From positions 7,841,501 to 7,905,500 of the forward strand of contig NZ_CP108423.1 of the NCBI RefSeq assembly GCF_035917235.1: a stretch of DNA of 64,000 nt. Reading direction: 5' to 3'. Position numbers and translations under genes: made by a program. Under the pieces are notes generated by a model. It saw nothing but the letters and a program-made list of their open reading frames with translations. It had not been told where the DNA came from and searched no databases. Positions 26,028-34,489 of this stretch are shown piece by piece; the first letter of the stretch is position 1; each line of letters opens with the position of its first letter. The stretch comes from Streptomyces sp. NBC_01294 (lineage in GTDB: Bacteria > Actinomycetota > Actinomycetes > Streptomycetales > Streptomycetaceae).

Positions 26028-27281
26028 ATGGACCGATCGAAGACCTCAGCCGAACGCCTTGCCCCGCTGCGCCGTTCCGACATCCCGTCGGCCGGCGCGA
26101 ACCCGCTGCGGAGGACGTCCGGTACCGGAGCGGTGCTGGGCGCGGTCCTCGACCACGGCCCCGTCGCCCGCAGTACCATCGCCCGGCTCACCGGACTTTC
26201 GCCCGCGTCGGTCAGCGGCCACTGCGCGGCTCTGCTGGACAGAGGACTGGTCAGGGAAGGCCCCGAGACCGCCGGTCCCCGTGGGCTGGGCCGCCCGTAC
26301 ATCCGGGTCGAGATCGACACCAGTCGCTTCCTCGTGGCCGGGGCGCACATCGCGGTGCTCCATACGACGCTTTCCCTGATGGACCTGACCGGGCGGATCG
26401 TCGTGGAGGAGCGCCGGCCGCACGAGGGCACCGAACCCGGGCGGGTGCTCGCCCGGGTGGCCGCGGGACTGCCGCGGCTGCTGGCCGCGCACGGGGCGGG
26501 GCGGACCGCCCTCGCCCTGGGAGTTGCCACCGGGCACTGGGTCGATCCCGAGGCCGGAGCCGTGGTGCACCATCCCCAACTGGGCTGGCGGGACGTCCCC
26601 GTACGGGACGCGCTCGCCAGGGCGACCGGTGTGCCCGTCCACCTCGACAGCCATTCGAGGGCCCTCGCGCGCGCCGAGCAGCTCTTCGGCGACGCGGCCA
26701 CCCGCGGCAGTGCCGTCGTGCTGTTCGTCGGCAACGTCGTCGACGCGGCGTTCGTCACCGCGGGCGCCGTGCACCAGGGGCCGCGCTTCGGCGCGGGCAA
26801 CGTGGCGCACCTGCCGGTGGGCACCACCTCCGCCGGCGCGTTCTGCACCTGCGGTACGGCAGGCTGCCTCCAGTCCGAGGTCTCGGAGCCGGCCATGGTG
26901 CGCCGCGCCACCGAGCGGGGCCTGCCCGTGACGAGGTTCGCCGAACTGCTGGACCTGGCCGTCGCGGGTGATCCCGTGGCGGAGGTGCTGTTCCGGCAGC
27001 GGGCCAGGCTCATGGGCAGGGCGGCGGCGGTGCTGCTGGACATGTTCGATCCCGAGGTGTTGGTCGTGGTCGAACCGGGAACGGGCCGACTGCCCGCGTG
27101 CATCGACGAGTTGCGGGCAGAGGTGGAGGCGCGGTCCCTGGTGTGCGACGACGCCGGCCGGTCCGTCGTGCCGAGCAGTTTCACGGGTTCGGTGCTCGCC
27201 ACCGCGGGCGCGGCCGTCGCGTTGGGCGCCCTGCACGACGACCCGCTCGGTCCGTGGCCGGCGCTGCCCGCCGTCTCATGA
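26028..27281 (+). CDS. ROK family transcriptional regulator
   Basis: 417 residues; ATG 26028 with GGAAGG upstream. The N-terminus is a winged helix (VLGAVLDHGPVARSTIARLT, then LSPASVSGHCAALLDRGLV). The remainder is a ROK sugar-kinase-like fold (residues 100-390) with LALGVATGHWVDPEAGAV, the GAGNVAHLPVG segment and the zinc motif CTCGTAGCLQSEVS. A catalytic-type Asp for sugar phosphorylation is not obvious, so it is a regulator and probably not a kinase. It lies upstream of the sulfur-uptake operon on the same strand with a 110-bp gap to the leader peptide; control of that operon is possible but unproven. Confidence 0.9.
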   Translation: MDRSKTSAERLAPLRRSDIPSAGANPLRRTSGTGAVLGAVLDHGPVARSTIARLTGLSPASVSGHCAALLDRGLVREGPETAGPRGLGRPYIRVEIDTSRFLVAGAHIAVLHTTLSLMDLTGRIVVEERRPHEGTEPGRVLARVAAGLPRLLAAHGAGRTALALGVATGHWVDPEAGAVVHHPQLGWRDVPVRDALARATGVPVHLDSHSRALARAEQLFGDAATRGSAVVLFVGNVVDAAFVTAGAVHQGPRFGAGNVAHLPVGTTSAGAFCTCGTAGCLQSEVSEPAMVRRATERGLPVTRFAELLDLAVAGDPVAEVLFRQRARLMGRAAAVLLDMFDPEVLVVVEPGTGRLPACIDELRAEVEARSLVCDDAGRSVVPSSFTGSVLATAGAAVALGALHDDPLGPWPALPAVS

Positions 27282-27392
27282 CCCGGTCGCCGGCTGCCTG
27301 CCCGCCCCGCCTCCGGGCGGCAGCCGGAAACCGACTTAATTCAGAAAGTTGCATTGTTGACCGGGTCGTCTCCCGAAAGGGAGGATGGATTC

Positions 27393-27443
27393 ATGAACAG
27401 CCCGCAGAGGAATCGACGGTACGCGCACCGCTCCTGTTGTTGA
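27393..27443 (+). CDS. Cysteine-ending leader peptide (attenuator uORF)
   Basis: MNSPQRNRRYAHRSCC then TGA, preceded by GGGAGG at ideal spacing, the best ribosome site in the region. Two tandem cysteine codons just before the stop are the hallmark of cysteine-responsive uORFs in actinobacteria: when Cys-tRNA is scarce, ribosomes stall and downstream sulfur genes are derepressed. The operon that follows (flavin reductase, sulfonate-type ABC importer, flavin monooxygenase) is exactly such a target. Arginine-rich body is also usual. Confidence 0.75.
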   Translation: MNSPQRNRRYAHRSCC

Positions 27444-27529
27444 CACGAGAGCCGGCGGCGCTTCCACTGCCGTCATGACGCGCTGCGCCCTTCCTTTCGC
27501 GTACGCCTTTCCCCGGCATTTCTGAGCTC

Positions 27530-27548
27530 GACCGGCACCGTGCCGGTC
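27530..27548 (+). promoter_or_regulatory. Hairpin in the leader, possible attenuator element
   Basis: GACCGGCACCGTGCCGGTC is a perfect inverted repeat (7-bp stem, 5-nt loop) located 87 bp after the Cys-Cys leader stop and 117 bp before the flavin reductase start. It has no T-run; it could act in attenuation by ribosome stalling or be incidental. Confidence 0.35.
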
Positions 27549-27664
27549 CGCGCTCTGCCGCGCCCATTCCGCCGTGATCCGCTTCCTGCTGCCCATTTCC
27601 GTACCCCGATTCCGGCGGACACCGCGCAAAGGCAGCGCACGGCACCCTTCACCCTGGGGGAACA

Positions 27665-28171
27665 TTGAGCATTTCCTTGTATTCGAATCCGGCACCGAGC
27701 CTGGTCGAGCCGGCCCGCTTCAAGCAGATCTTCCGGGCCTATCCGGGCGGGGTCGTGGTCGTCACGGCCGACTCCGGGGCGGGTCCGGTCGGCTTCACCG
27801 CCACCTCGCTGACGTCGGTGTCGCTCGAACCGCCCCTCGTCTCCTTCGGTATCGCGAAGAGCTCCTCCTCGTGGCCGCACCTGGAGCGGGCCGGGTCGGT
27901 CGTGGTCAACTTCCTCGACTCCGCGCAGGAGGACCTGGCCAGGCGTTTCGCGACCAGCGGCATCGACCGGTTCGCCGCGCCGACCCGATGGCACCGGCTG
28001 CCGCAGGGCGAGCCGGTGCTCGACGGGGTCACCGGCTGGCTGCGCCTCGCCGTCGAACAGCTCGTCCCCGCGGGAGACGCGCACATCGTCGTGGCCCGCG
28101 TCACCGAGGCCTGGCAGGCGGAGGACGGCCGGCCCCTGCTCTTCCACAACGGCGCTTACCACTCCCTGTGA
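27665..28171 (+). CDS. Flavin reductase-like domain protein (FMN reductase partner)
   Basis: 168 residues starting at TTG 27665, with GGGGGAA upstream. It matches the flavin-reductase-like split barrel: FKQIFRAYPGGVVVVTADSG, VGFTATSLTSVSLEPPLVSF (flavin-binding strand and loop), SSSWPHLERAGSVVVNFL and a final LLFHNGAYHSL. These NAD(P)H:flavin oxidoreductases supply reduced FMN to two-component monooxygenases; the partner is the monooxygenase at 31104. First gene of the organosulfur operon, downstream of the Cys-Cys leader. Cytosolic. Confidence 0.9.
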   Translation: MSISLYSNPAPSLVEPARFKQIFRAYPGGVVVVTADSGAGPVGFTATSLTSVSLEPPLVSFGIAKSSSSWPHLERAGSVVVNFLDSAQEDLARRFATSGIDRFAAPTRWHRLPQGEPVLDGVTGWLRLAVEQLVPAGDAHIVVARVTEAWQAEDGRPLLFHNGAYHSL

Positions 28172-28215
28172 ACACCGGCGACCGGCTCATCCCCGTCATG
28201 AGAACAGGAACTTCC

Positions 28216-29280
28216 ATGCCCACCCCCTCACCCTCTCCCCGATTGGGGCGCAGAGGATTCCTCGCCCTCGCCGGCGGCACTCTTCTGGCCGCCGCAGGAT
28301 GCGCCCCCCAGACCACGAACGCGGCCCATTCCGAACCCGCGGGCGAGCTGCCCACCGGGCCGCCGCCCGCGGGAACGTCGCTGGCCGTGGCGGTGCGGAC
28401 CTCGCAGATCCAACTGGCCGCATCCGGACTCGACAAGAACCTTCCCTTCAAGGTCTCCTCGTGGATCAACCTCAACGCGGGACCCGACATCATCCAGGGA
28501 TTCCGGGCACGCTCGATCGACGTCGCGAGCAATGCGGGAATTCCGCCGATCCAGGCCGAAGCCATCGGTGTGAAGGCCCGGATCGTCGCCGTGCAGGAAC
28601 GCCACCACCCCACCTACACGTTCGCCACGGCGCCCGCCTCGTCCATCAGGACCGCCGAGGACTTCAAGGGCAAGAAGATCGCCTTCTCCCAGGGGCAGGC
28701 CCAGGGCGTGGTCGTCCTGCGGGCCCTGAAGAAGGCCGGACTCGCCAACTCCGATGTCCAGCTGGTGGCGCTGCCGAGCACGCAGTTCCTCACCGCGCTC
28801 CAGTCGAAGCAGGTCGACGTCGCGCCCCTCGGCGAACCGACGCTGACCAAGTACCTGACCCAGTACGGCAAGGACGGAGCCCGCGGCGTGCCGACCGACG
28901 TGGTCGACCTGCTCACCGTCCTGTGGGCGCCCCTGGAGGTCCTGAACGACCCGGCGAAGGCGGCCGCCGTGCGCAGCTACGTCACGCTCTGGGCGCAGGG
29001 CGTGGCCTGGGCGTGGGACAACTCCGACCAGTGGATCGACGCGTACTACGTCAAGGACCAGGGCGTCAGCGCGGCCGACGGCCGGCGCATCGTCGATTCC
29101 CTCGCGAAGCCCCGGTTCCCGGCGAACTGGGACAACGCCATCGCGTGGGAGCAGGAGACCGCGGACCTGATGGCCGAAGGCGGCTTCGTGCCGAAGCTCG
29201 ACGTCAAGACGCTGTTCGACCGGCGGTTCGAGGGCCTCGCGGCCGCCGCCGTGCCGGCCGGATTCCGGGCGGGCGCATGA
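28216..29280 (+). CDS. ABC transporter substrate-binding lipoprotein (sulfonate/SsuA-type)
   Basis: 354 residues from ATG 28216 (AGGAA upstream; ATG 28198 also possible). The N-terminus has a twin-arginine-like RRGFLALAGGTLLAAAGC ending in a lipobox (LAAAGC), so it should be anchored outside the membrane as a lipoprotein. The periplasmic-binding fold of the SsuA/NMT1 class is indicated by GPDIIQGFRARSIDVASNAG, FKGKKIAFSQGQAQGVVVLR and AAVRSYVTLWAQGVAW. It captures an alkanesulfonate-like or other organosulfur compound and delivers it to the permease. Overlaps the permease by 4 bp (ATGA). Confidence 0.92.
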   Translation: MPTPSPSPRLGRRGFLALAGGTLLAAAGCAPQTTNAAHSEPAGELPTGPPPAGTSLAVAVRTSQIQLAASGLDKNLPFKVSSWINLNAGPDIIQGFRARSIDVASNAGIPPIQAEAIGVKARIVAVQERHHPTYTFATAPASSIRTAEDFKGKKIAFSQGQAQGVVVLRALKKAGLANSDVQLVALPSTQFLTALQSKQVDVAPLGEPTLTKYLTQYGKDGARGVPTDVVDLLTVLWAPLEVLNDPAKAAAVRSYVTLWAQGVAWAWDNSDQWIDAYYVKDQGVSAADGRRIVDSLAKPRFPANWDNAIAWEQETADLMAEGGFVPKLDVKTLFDRRFEGLAAAAVPAGFRAGA

Positions 29281-30338
29281 GCGAGGCACTGACGGGTCTG
29301 CGCGTGCAGGCACCGGCACCCGAGCCCGTGGCGGACCGGCCCGAGTCGGTGACGCCCGAGCAGGTGGCGGACCGGCCTGAGTCCGTGACGCCCGAGCCCG
29401 TGGCGGACCGGCCCGAGGCAGTGACGCCCGAGCCCGTGACGCCCGAGCAGGTGGCGGACCGGCCCGGGCCCGTGACGCCCGAGCCCGTATCGGACCGGAC
29501 CGGCGCCGAGGCGGAGCCCTCCGGTCCGGCCGCCGGACGACGGCGCCCCGCGGCCCGCAAGGCCCGGCGGCTGGGACCCGGGCGCGGCGTCCCCTTCGGC
29601 CGGCTCCTGGGGCCCGCGCTGCTCGTCGCCGTCTGGTGGGCGGCGTCCGCCGCGGGCCTCCTCGACCCCCGCATCCTCTCCGGTCCCGGCACCGTGATCG
29701 CCACCGCGGGTGATCTCGTGGCGGACGGCCGCCTGCAGGGCAACGTGCTCATCTCGCTCCAACGAGCCGGTCTCGGCCTGCTGTTCGGTGTCCTGACGGG
29801 CGTCGCGGCCGCCGTGCTCGCCGGACTCAGCCGCACGGGCGAGTACCTCGTCGACGGGCCGCTCCAGATCAAGCGCGCCATTCCGTCGCTGGCCATGCTG
29901 CCCCTGCTCATCCTCTGGCTCGGCATCGGCGAGCAGATGAAGGTCACGGTCATCGCCCTCGGCGTCGGGGTGAACATGTACATCAACACCTACGCGTCGC
30001 TCACCAGCATCGACAACCGCCACGTCGAACTCGCCGAGGTGCTGGGGCTGAGCAGATGGCGGTTCCTGCGCAAGGTGGTCCTGCCGGGCTCCCTGCCCGG
30101 ATTCTTCGTCGGGCTGCGGCTCGGCGTCACCTCGGCCTGGCTGGGCCTGATCGTCGTCGAGCAGATCAACGCCACCAGCGGCATCGGCTACATGATGTTC
30201 CAGGCCCAGCAGTACGCGCAGTCCGACGTGATCATCGTCGGCCTGGTGGCCTACGGGATCTTCGGCTTCTCCTCCGACGCACTGGTGCGCGCGATCGAAC
30301 GGAGGGCCCTGTCATGGCGACGTACGCTGGCGGGCTGA
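29277..30338 (+). CDS. ABC transporter permease (SsuC-type) with repeat-rich N-terminus
   Basis: 353 residues. Residues 15-75 are an unusual Pro/Glu/Val repeat (unit PVADRPESVTPE), followed by a basic stretch and six membrane helices of the BPD permease fold starting at LLGPALLVAVWWAASAAGLL. The EAA loop that contacts the ATPase reads VELAEVLGLSRWRFLRKVVL. It forms the transmembrane channel with the lipoprotein upstream and ATPase downstream, overlapping both genes. The cytosolic repeat extension is not part of the family and is likely a lineage-specific expansion. Confidence 0.92.
   Translation: MSEALTGLRVQAPAPEPVADRPESVTPEQVADRPESVTPEPVADRPEAVTPEPVTPEQVADRPGPVTPEPVSDRTGAEAEPSGPAAGRRRPAARKARRLGPGRGVPFGRLLGPALLVAVWWAASAAGLLDPRILSGPGTVIATAGDLVADGRLQGNVLISLQRAGLGLLFGVLTGVAAAVLAGLSRTGEYLVDGPLQIKRAIPSLAMLPLLILWLGIGEQMKVTVIALGVGVNMYINTYASLTSIDNRHVELAEVLGLSRWRFLRKVVLPGSLPGFFVGLRLGVTSAWLGLIVVEQINATSGIGYMMFQAQQYAQSDVIIVGLVAYGIFGFSSDALVRAIERRALSWRRTLAG
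29319..29500 (+). repeat. In-frame 36-39-bp repeats in the permease gene
   Basis: About five imperfect copies of a unit encoding PEPVADRPESVT (variants PEQVADRPGPVT, PEPVSDRT). Nucleotide identity between copies is high, so expansion is recent. It encodes an extended, disordered cytosolic tail. Confidence 0.85.
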
Positions 30339-31120
30339 CGGCCGCATCCGGCACCCGGGTACGGGACCTCGCCCCCGCGGTGCGCACCAGCGGGCTGATA
30401 CGCCGCTTCGGTGATCGGATCATCCTCGAGGAACTCGACCTGACCCTGGGCGCGGGCGAGTTCACGGCGCTCCTGGGCCGCAGCGGCTCCGGCAAGTCGA
30501 CCCTGCTGCGCGCCGTGGCCGGCCTCGACCACGATGTCGAGGGATCGGGTGAACTGACCGTACCCGAGCGGGTCTCCCTCTCCTTCCAGGACTCCCGCCT
30601 GCTGCCCTGGCTGCGGATCCTGGACAACGTCACCCTCGGACTGCGCGGACCCGGCGTACGCGAACGCGGAGTACGGGCCCTCGCCGAGGTCGGACTCGAG
30701 GGCCGGGAGCGTGCCTGGTCCCACGAGCTGTCCGGCGGCGAACAGCAGCGTGCCGCCCTGGCCCGCGCCCTGGTGAGCGACCCCGAACTGCTCCTGGCGG
30801 ACGAACCGTTCGGCGCCCTCGACGCCCTGACCCGCATCCGCATGCACGGACTGCTGTGCGAACTCTACGAACGCCACCGCCCCGCGGTCCTCCTCGTCAC
30901 CCACGACGTGGACGAGGCGGTCGAGCTCGCCGACCGCGTGCTCGTCCTGGACCAGGGCCGGATCTCGGTCGACCTCGCCGTCGACCTGCCCACCCCCCGG
31001 AGCCGGCGCCACCCTCGCTTCCAGGAGTACCGGGACACCCTGCTCGCCGCGCTCGGCGTGGCGGAGCACCCCGTACCCACCCACCACCAGAAGGACGACC
31101 CCGATGTCGCGAACGCCTGA
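30314..31120 (+). CDS. ABC transporter ATP-binding protein (SsuB-type)
   Basis: 268 residues, ATG 30314 with GGAGGG upstream, overlapping the permease by 25 bp. All ATPase motifs are present: Walker A GRSGSGKST, Q-loop LSFQDSRLLPWL, signature LSGGEQQRAALARAL, Walker B LLLADEPFGALDALTR, and the switch histidine VTHDVDEAVELA. The short length and motif spacing match nitrate/sulfonate/taurine importers. It drives uptake through the permease. Its 3' end overlaps the monooxygenase start by 17 bp, so the operon continues without a break. Confidence 0.95.
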   Translation: MATYAGGLTAASGTRVRDLAPAVRTSGLIRRFGDRIILEELDLTLGAGEFTALLGRSGSGKSTLLRAVAGLDHDVEGSGELTVPERVSLSFQDSRLLPWLRILDNVTLGLRGPGVRERGVRALAEVGLEGRERAWSHELSGGEQQRAALARALVSDPELLLADEPFGALDALTRIRMHGLLCELYERHRPAVLLVTHDVDEAVELADRVLVLDQGRISVDLAVDLPTPRSRRHPRFQEYRDTLLAALGVAEHPVPTHHQKDDPDVANA

Positions 31121-32489
31121 GCGCAAACCACTCCACCTCAACGCCTTCCTGATGTCGGTGGGCCACCACGAGGCATCCTGGCGGCTCCCCGAGAGCCCCT
31201 CCGACGGCGGCACCGGCATCGCGCACTACCAGAACCTCGCCCGCATCGCCGAACGCGGCCTGCTCGACTCGGTGTTCCTCGCCGACGGCCCCGTCCTGCA
31301 GGGCGACCCCGGCCGACGGCCCTCCAGCAAGCTGGAGCCGACCGTCCTGCTGAGCGCGCTCGCGGCGGTGACCAGCCGGATCGGACTCATCGCCACCGCC
31401 TCCACCAGCTACAACGAACCCTTCAACCTGGCCCGGCGGTTCGCCTCCCTCGACCACGTCTCGAACGGCCGCGCCGGATGGAACATCGTCACCACGGCCG
31501 GCGCCGAAGCCGCCCGCAACTTCGGCCTCGACGACACCCCGCTGCACCACGACCGCTACCGGCGCGCCGCCGAGTTCGTCGAGGTCGCCACCAAGCTCTG
31601 GGACAGCTGGGCCGACGACGCAGTCGTGGCGGACAAAGAAGCCGGCGTCCACACCCTGGCCGACCGGGTCCGCCCCATCGACCACCGCGGTGAGTTCTTC
31701 CGCGTCGACGGCCCGCTCAACGTGGAACGCTCCCCCCAGGGGCACCCGCTCCTCGTGCAGGCCGGATCCAGCGAGGACGGCAAGGACTTCGCGGCACGCT
31801 ACGCAGAAGCGGTATTCACCGCACAGCAGACCCTCGACGAGGGCATCGCCTTCTACAAGGACGTCAAACAGCGCGCCCTCGCACTCGGCCGGGACCCGGA
31901 CGGCATCAAGATCCTGCCCGGAATCGTCCCCGTCATCGGCGACACCGAGGCCGAGGCCCGCGCACTCGACGCCGAACTGGACCGGCTCATCGTCCCCGAG
32001 TACGCCAAGCGGCAGCTCGCCCAGCGACTCGGCATCGCCCCGGACGCCCTGGACCTCGACTCCGAACTGCCCGACGACATCCCCACCGAGGACGAGATCG
32101 AAGGCGCGAAGAGCCGCTACACCCTCGTCGTGGAACTGGCCCGCCGCGAACGGCTCACCGTACGGCAGCTGATCGGCCGGCTCGGCGGAGGCCGGGGGCA
32201 CCGCACCTTCGCGGGCACCGCGGAGCAGGTCGCCGACACGATCGAGCACTGGTACGACAGCGGGGCAGCCGACGGCTTCAACATCATGCCCGCCGTCCTG
32301 CCCTCCGGGCTGGAGGTGTTCGTGGACCGGGTGGTCCCGATCCTCCAGGAACGCGGCCTGTTCCGCACCGAGTACGCCGGCACGACCCTGCGCGAGCACT
32401 ACGGCCTCCCGCGCCCCGCCAACCGCCTGTTCGACGACCCCGCCGCGCAGGCGGTCCGGCCCGGCACCGGCCTGGTGGAGGCCCGGTGA
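31104..32489 (+). CDS. FMNH2-dependent monooxygenase (NtaA/SnaA/DszA family)
   Basis: 461 residues, full length for the family. Key segments: HLNAFLMSVGHHEASWRLPE at the start, ASTSYNEPFNLARRFASLDH, SNGRAGWNIVTT (the typical flavin-site strand) and HPLLVQAGSSEDGKDFAARY. Members are luciferase-like TIM-barrel enzymes that use reduced flavin and O2 to attack sulfonates, sulfones or aminopolycarboxylates. With the flavin reductase and SsuABC-type importer in the same overlapping operon, a role in liberating sulfite from an organosulfur substrate is the best inference. Cytosolic. Confidence 0.93.
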   Translation: MSRTPERKPLHLNAFLMSVGHHEASWRLPESPSDGGTGIAHYQNLARIAERGLLDSVFLADGPVLQGDPGRRPSSKLEPTVLLSALAAVTSRIGLIATASTSYNEPFNLARRFASLDHVSNGRAGWNIVTTAGAEAARNFGLDDTPLHHDRYRRAAEFVEVATKLWDSWADDAVVADKEAGVHTLADRVRPIDHRGEFFRVDGPLNVERSPQGHPLLVQAGSSEDGKDFAARYAEAVFTAQQTLDEGIAFYKDVKQRALALGRDPDGIKILPGIVPVIGDTEAEARALDAELDRLIVPEYAKRQLAQRLGIAPDALDLDSELPDDIPTEDEIEGAKSRYTLVVELARRERLTVRQLIGRLGGGRGHRTFAGTAEQVADTIEHWYDSGAADGFNIMPAVLPSGLEVFVDRVVPILQERGLFRTEYAGTTLREHYGLPRPANRLFDDPAAQAVRPGTGLVEAR

Positions 32490-33375
32490 CGGGCTGTCCC
32501 ACGGCCACGACGGAACCGGCCGCCGCGCACGACACGGCGGCCGGCCCCGGCGGCTCACCACCGGCCGACGGCTGGGCACGGCGGATCGCCGGCTACACCC
32601 TGCGCCACCGCACCGACCTCGTCCTGGCCTTCGGAGGCGCCGCGGTGGCGGCCGTCGCCACCGCCGTACTGCCGCTCGTGCTGCGCCACGTCGTGGACGA
32701 CGTCGCCGCCCGCGACGGCGGAGCCCTCGCACCCTGGATCGTGCTCCTGGCCTGCGTCGGAGCGGTCCGCTTCGGGGTGTCCTACGTCCGCCGCTACCGC
32801 TCGGGACGCCTCTCCCTCGGCGTCCAGTACGACCTGCGCAACGACGCCTTCGCCGCCCTGCTGCGGTTCGGCGGAGCTACGGCCGGCCGGACGCCACCGA
32901 CACGGAGGTGGAGGCCGCCGCCCGGGCCGTCGGAGCCCACGAGATGGTGGCCGGACTCGCGCACGGGTACCTCACCCAGGTCGGGGAACGCGGCCGGGGC
33001 CTCTCCGCGGGCCAGCGCCAACTGCTCGCCCTCGCCCGGGCCGAGCTCGTCGACCCCGACATCCTGCTGCTCGACGAGGCGACCGCGTCGCTCGACCTCG
33101 CCACCGAACGCCGGGTCACCGCCGCCGTCGAGGCGCTCACCCGGCGCCGCACCACCGTCGTGGTCGCCCACCGCCTCACCACGGCGGCCCGCGCGGACCG
33201 CGTGGTGGTCCTCGACGGCGGGACCGTGGTCGAGACCGGCACCCATGCCCAACTGCTGGCCGCACAGGGGCCGTACCGGCGCCTGTGGGACACCTACCGG
33301 ACGGGCACCGTCGGCACCCGTCCGGTTCCGGCCGACACCCTTACCGATCAACTCGTCAACGGGAGTGCACGATGA
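32486..33375 (+). pseudogene. ABC exporter gene with internal deletion and frameshift
   Basis: The first about 130 codons from GTG 32486 encode the N-terminus and first two membrane helices of an ABC exporter (AGYTLRHRTDLVLAFGGAAV, then GVQYDLRNDAFAALLRFGGA). At about 32880 the frame shifts and the sequence jumps to the second half of the nucleotide-binding domain: YGRPDATDTEVEAAARAVGA, signature LSAGQRQLLALARAEL, Walker B DILLLDEATAS and the H-loop VVAHRL. Roughly 300 residues including helices 3-6 and Walker A are missing. It cannot transport; yet it still overlaps both neighbours (4 bp each) and may be transcribed. Confidence 0.8.
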
Positions 33376-34409
33376 CCGCATACCGCCTGCTCGGACGCAC
33401 CGGCGTCAAGGTGAGCCCGCTCTGTCTGGGCACCATGATGTTCGGGGCCCGCGGCAACACCGACCACGCCGACAGCGTCCGCATCATCCACCGGGCCCTC
33501 GACTCGGGCATCAATTTCGTCGACACGGCCGACGTGTACTCGGCCGGGGAGTCGGAGAGCATCGTCGGCAAGGCGCTCGCCGGCGGCCGCCGGGACCAGG
33601 TGGTGCTGGCCACCAAGTTCCACGGCAGCCTCGGTACGGACCCCAACGAGCAGGGCAACAGCCGGCGCTGGATCATCCGCGAGGTGGAGAACAGCCTGCG
33701 CCGGCTCGGCACCGACTGGATCGACCTCTACCAGGTGCACCGGCCCGAGCCGGAGAACGACTTCGACGAGACGCTGGGCGCACTCAGCGACCTCGTCCAC
33801 CAGGGCAAGATCCGCTACATCGGCACCTCCACCTTCGAGCCCTCCGCGATCGTCGAGGGCCAGTGGCTCGCCGAGCGCCGGGGCCGCGAACGGGTGGTGG
33901 CCGAGCAGCCCCCGTACTCGCTGCTCGCGCGGGGCATCGAGCGCGAGGTGCTGCCCGTCGCCCAGCGGTACGGGCTCGGAGTGCTCAGCTGGAGCCCCCT
34001 CGCCGGCGGCTGGCTGTCCGGCCGCTACCGCAAGGGTGCCGAACAGCCCTCGTCCAGCCGGATCGACCGGCAGGCCGCGCGCTTCGACATCGCCGACCCC
34101 GAGAACGCGGCCAAGCTGGACGCCGCCGAGGCCCTGGCCCAGCTCGCGGAGGAGGCCGGACTGACCCTGGTCCACCTCGCCCTGGCCTTCGTCCTGGAGC
34201 ACCCCGCCGTCACCTCGGCCATCATCGGGCCGCGCACCTTCGAGCAGCTGGAGAGCCAGCTGGGCGCCGACCGGGTACGACTCGGCACGGACGTGCTCGA
34301 CCGCATCGACAAGATCGTGCCGCCGGGCACCAACCTGTCCACCCGGGACGCCGGATACGTGCCTCCCGCACTGTCCGACCCGCAGCTCCGCCGCCGCCCG
34401 CGCACCTGA
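33372..34409 (+). CDS. Aldo/keto reductase
   Basis: 345 residues, ATG overlapping the preceding stop, CGGGAG upstream. Catalytic tetrad positions are visible: Asp/Tyr in INFVDTADVYSAGESE, Lys in VVLATKFHG, His in YQVHRPEP. The NADPH site is in the C-terminal SAIIGPRTFEQLESQLGA. Family members reduce aldehydes and ketones. As last gene of the operon it could process the carbonyl product left after oxidative desulfonation, which typically releases an aldehyde. This is inference from position. Cytosolic. Confidence 0.93.
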   Translation: MTAYRLLGRTGVKVSPLCLGTMMFGARGNTDHADSVRIIHRALDSGINFVDTADVYSAGESESIVGKALAGGRRDQVVLATKFHGSLGTDPNEQGNSRRWIIREVENSLRRLGTDWIDLYQVHRPEPENDFDETLGALSDLVHQGKIRYIGTSTFEPSAIVEGQWLAERRGRERVVAEQPPYSLLARGIEREVLPVAQRYGLGVLSWSPLAGGWLSGRYRKGAEQPSSSRIDRQAARFDIADPENAAKLDAAEALAQLAEEAGLTLVHLALAFVLEHPAVTSAIIGPRTFEQLESQLGADRVRLGTDVLDRIDKIVPPGTNLSTRDAGYVPPALSDPQLRRRPRT

Positions 34410-34489
34410 CCGGGCGACCGACCGACGCCCGCCTGCCTGTCCGCCCGCTCCTGGCTCCCGTCGATCGGATCCCCCGTGCTTCCCGCCGG

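Larger units (their letters stand above)
27282..27664. other. Leader region of the organosulfur operon
   Basis: 383 bp without a long gene. Holds a 16-codon Cys-Cys leader frame (27393-27443), a second short frame (27475-27525), and a compact hairpin at 27530-27548. It is AT-richer near 27335-27360, where a promoter is likely. Confidence 0.6.

Noticed and set aside
27282..27664. SAM or cobalamin riboswitch before the sulfur operon
   Set aside because: None of the conserved riboswitch core sequences is visible; the Cys-Cys leader explains regulation better.
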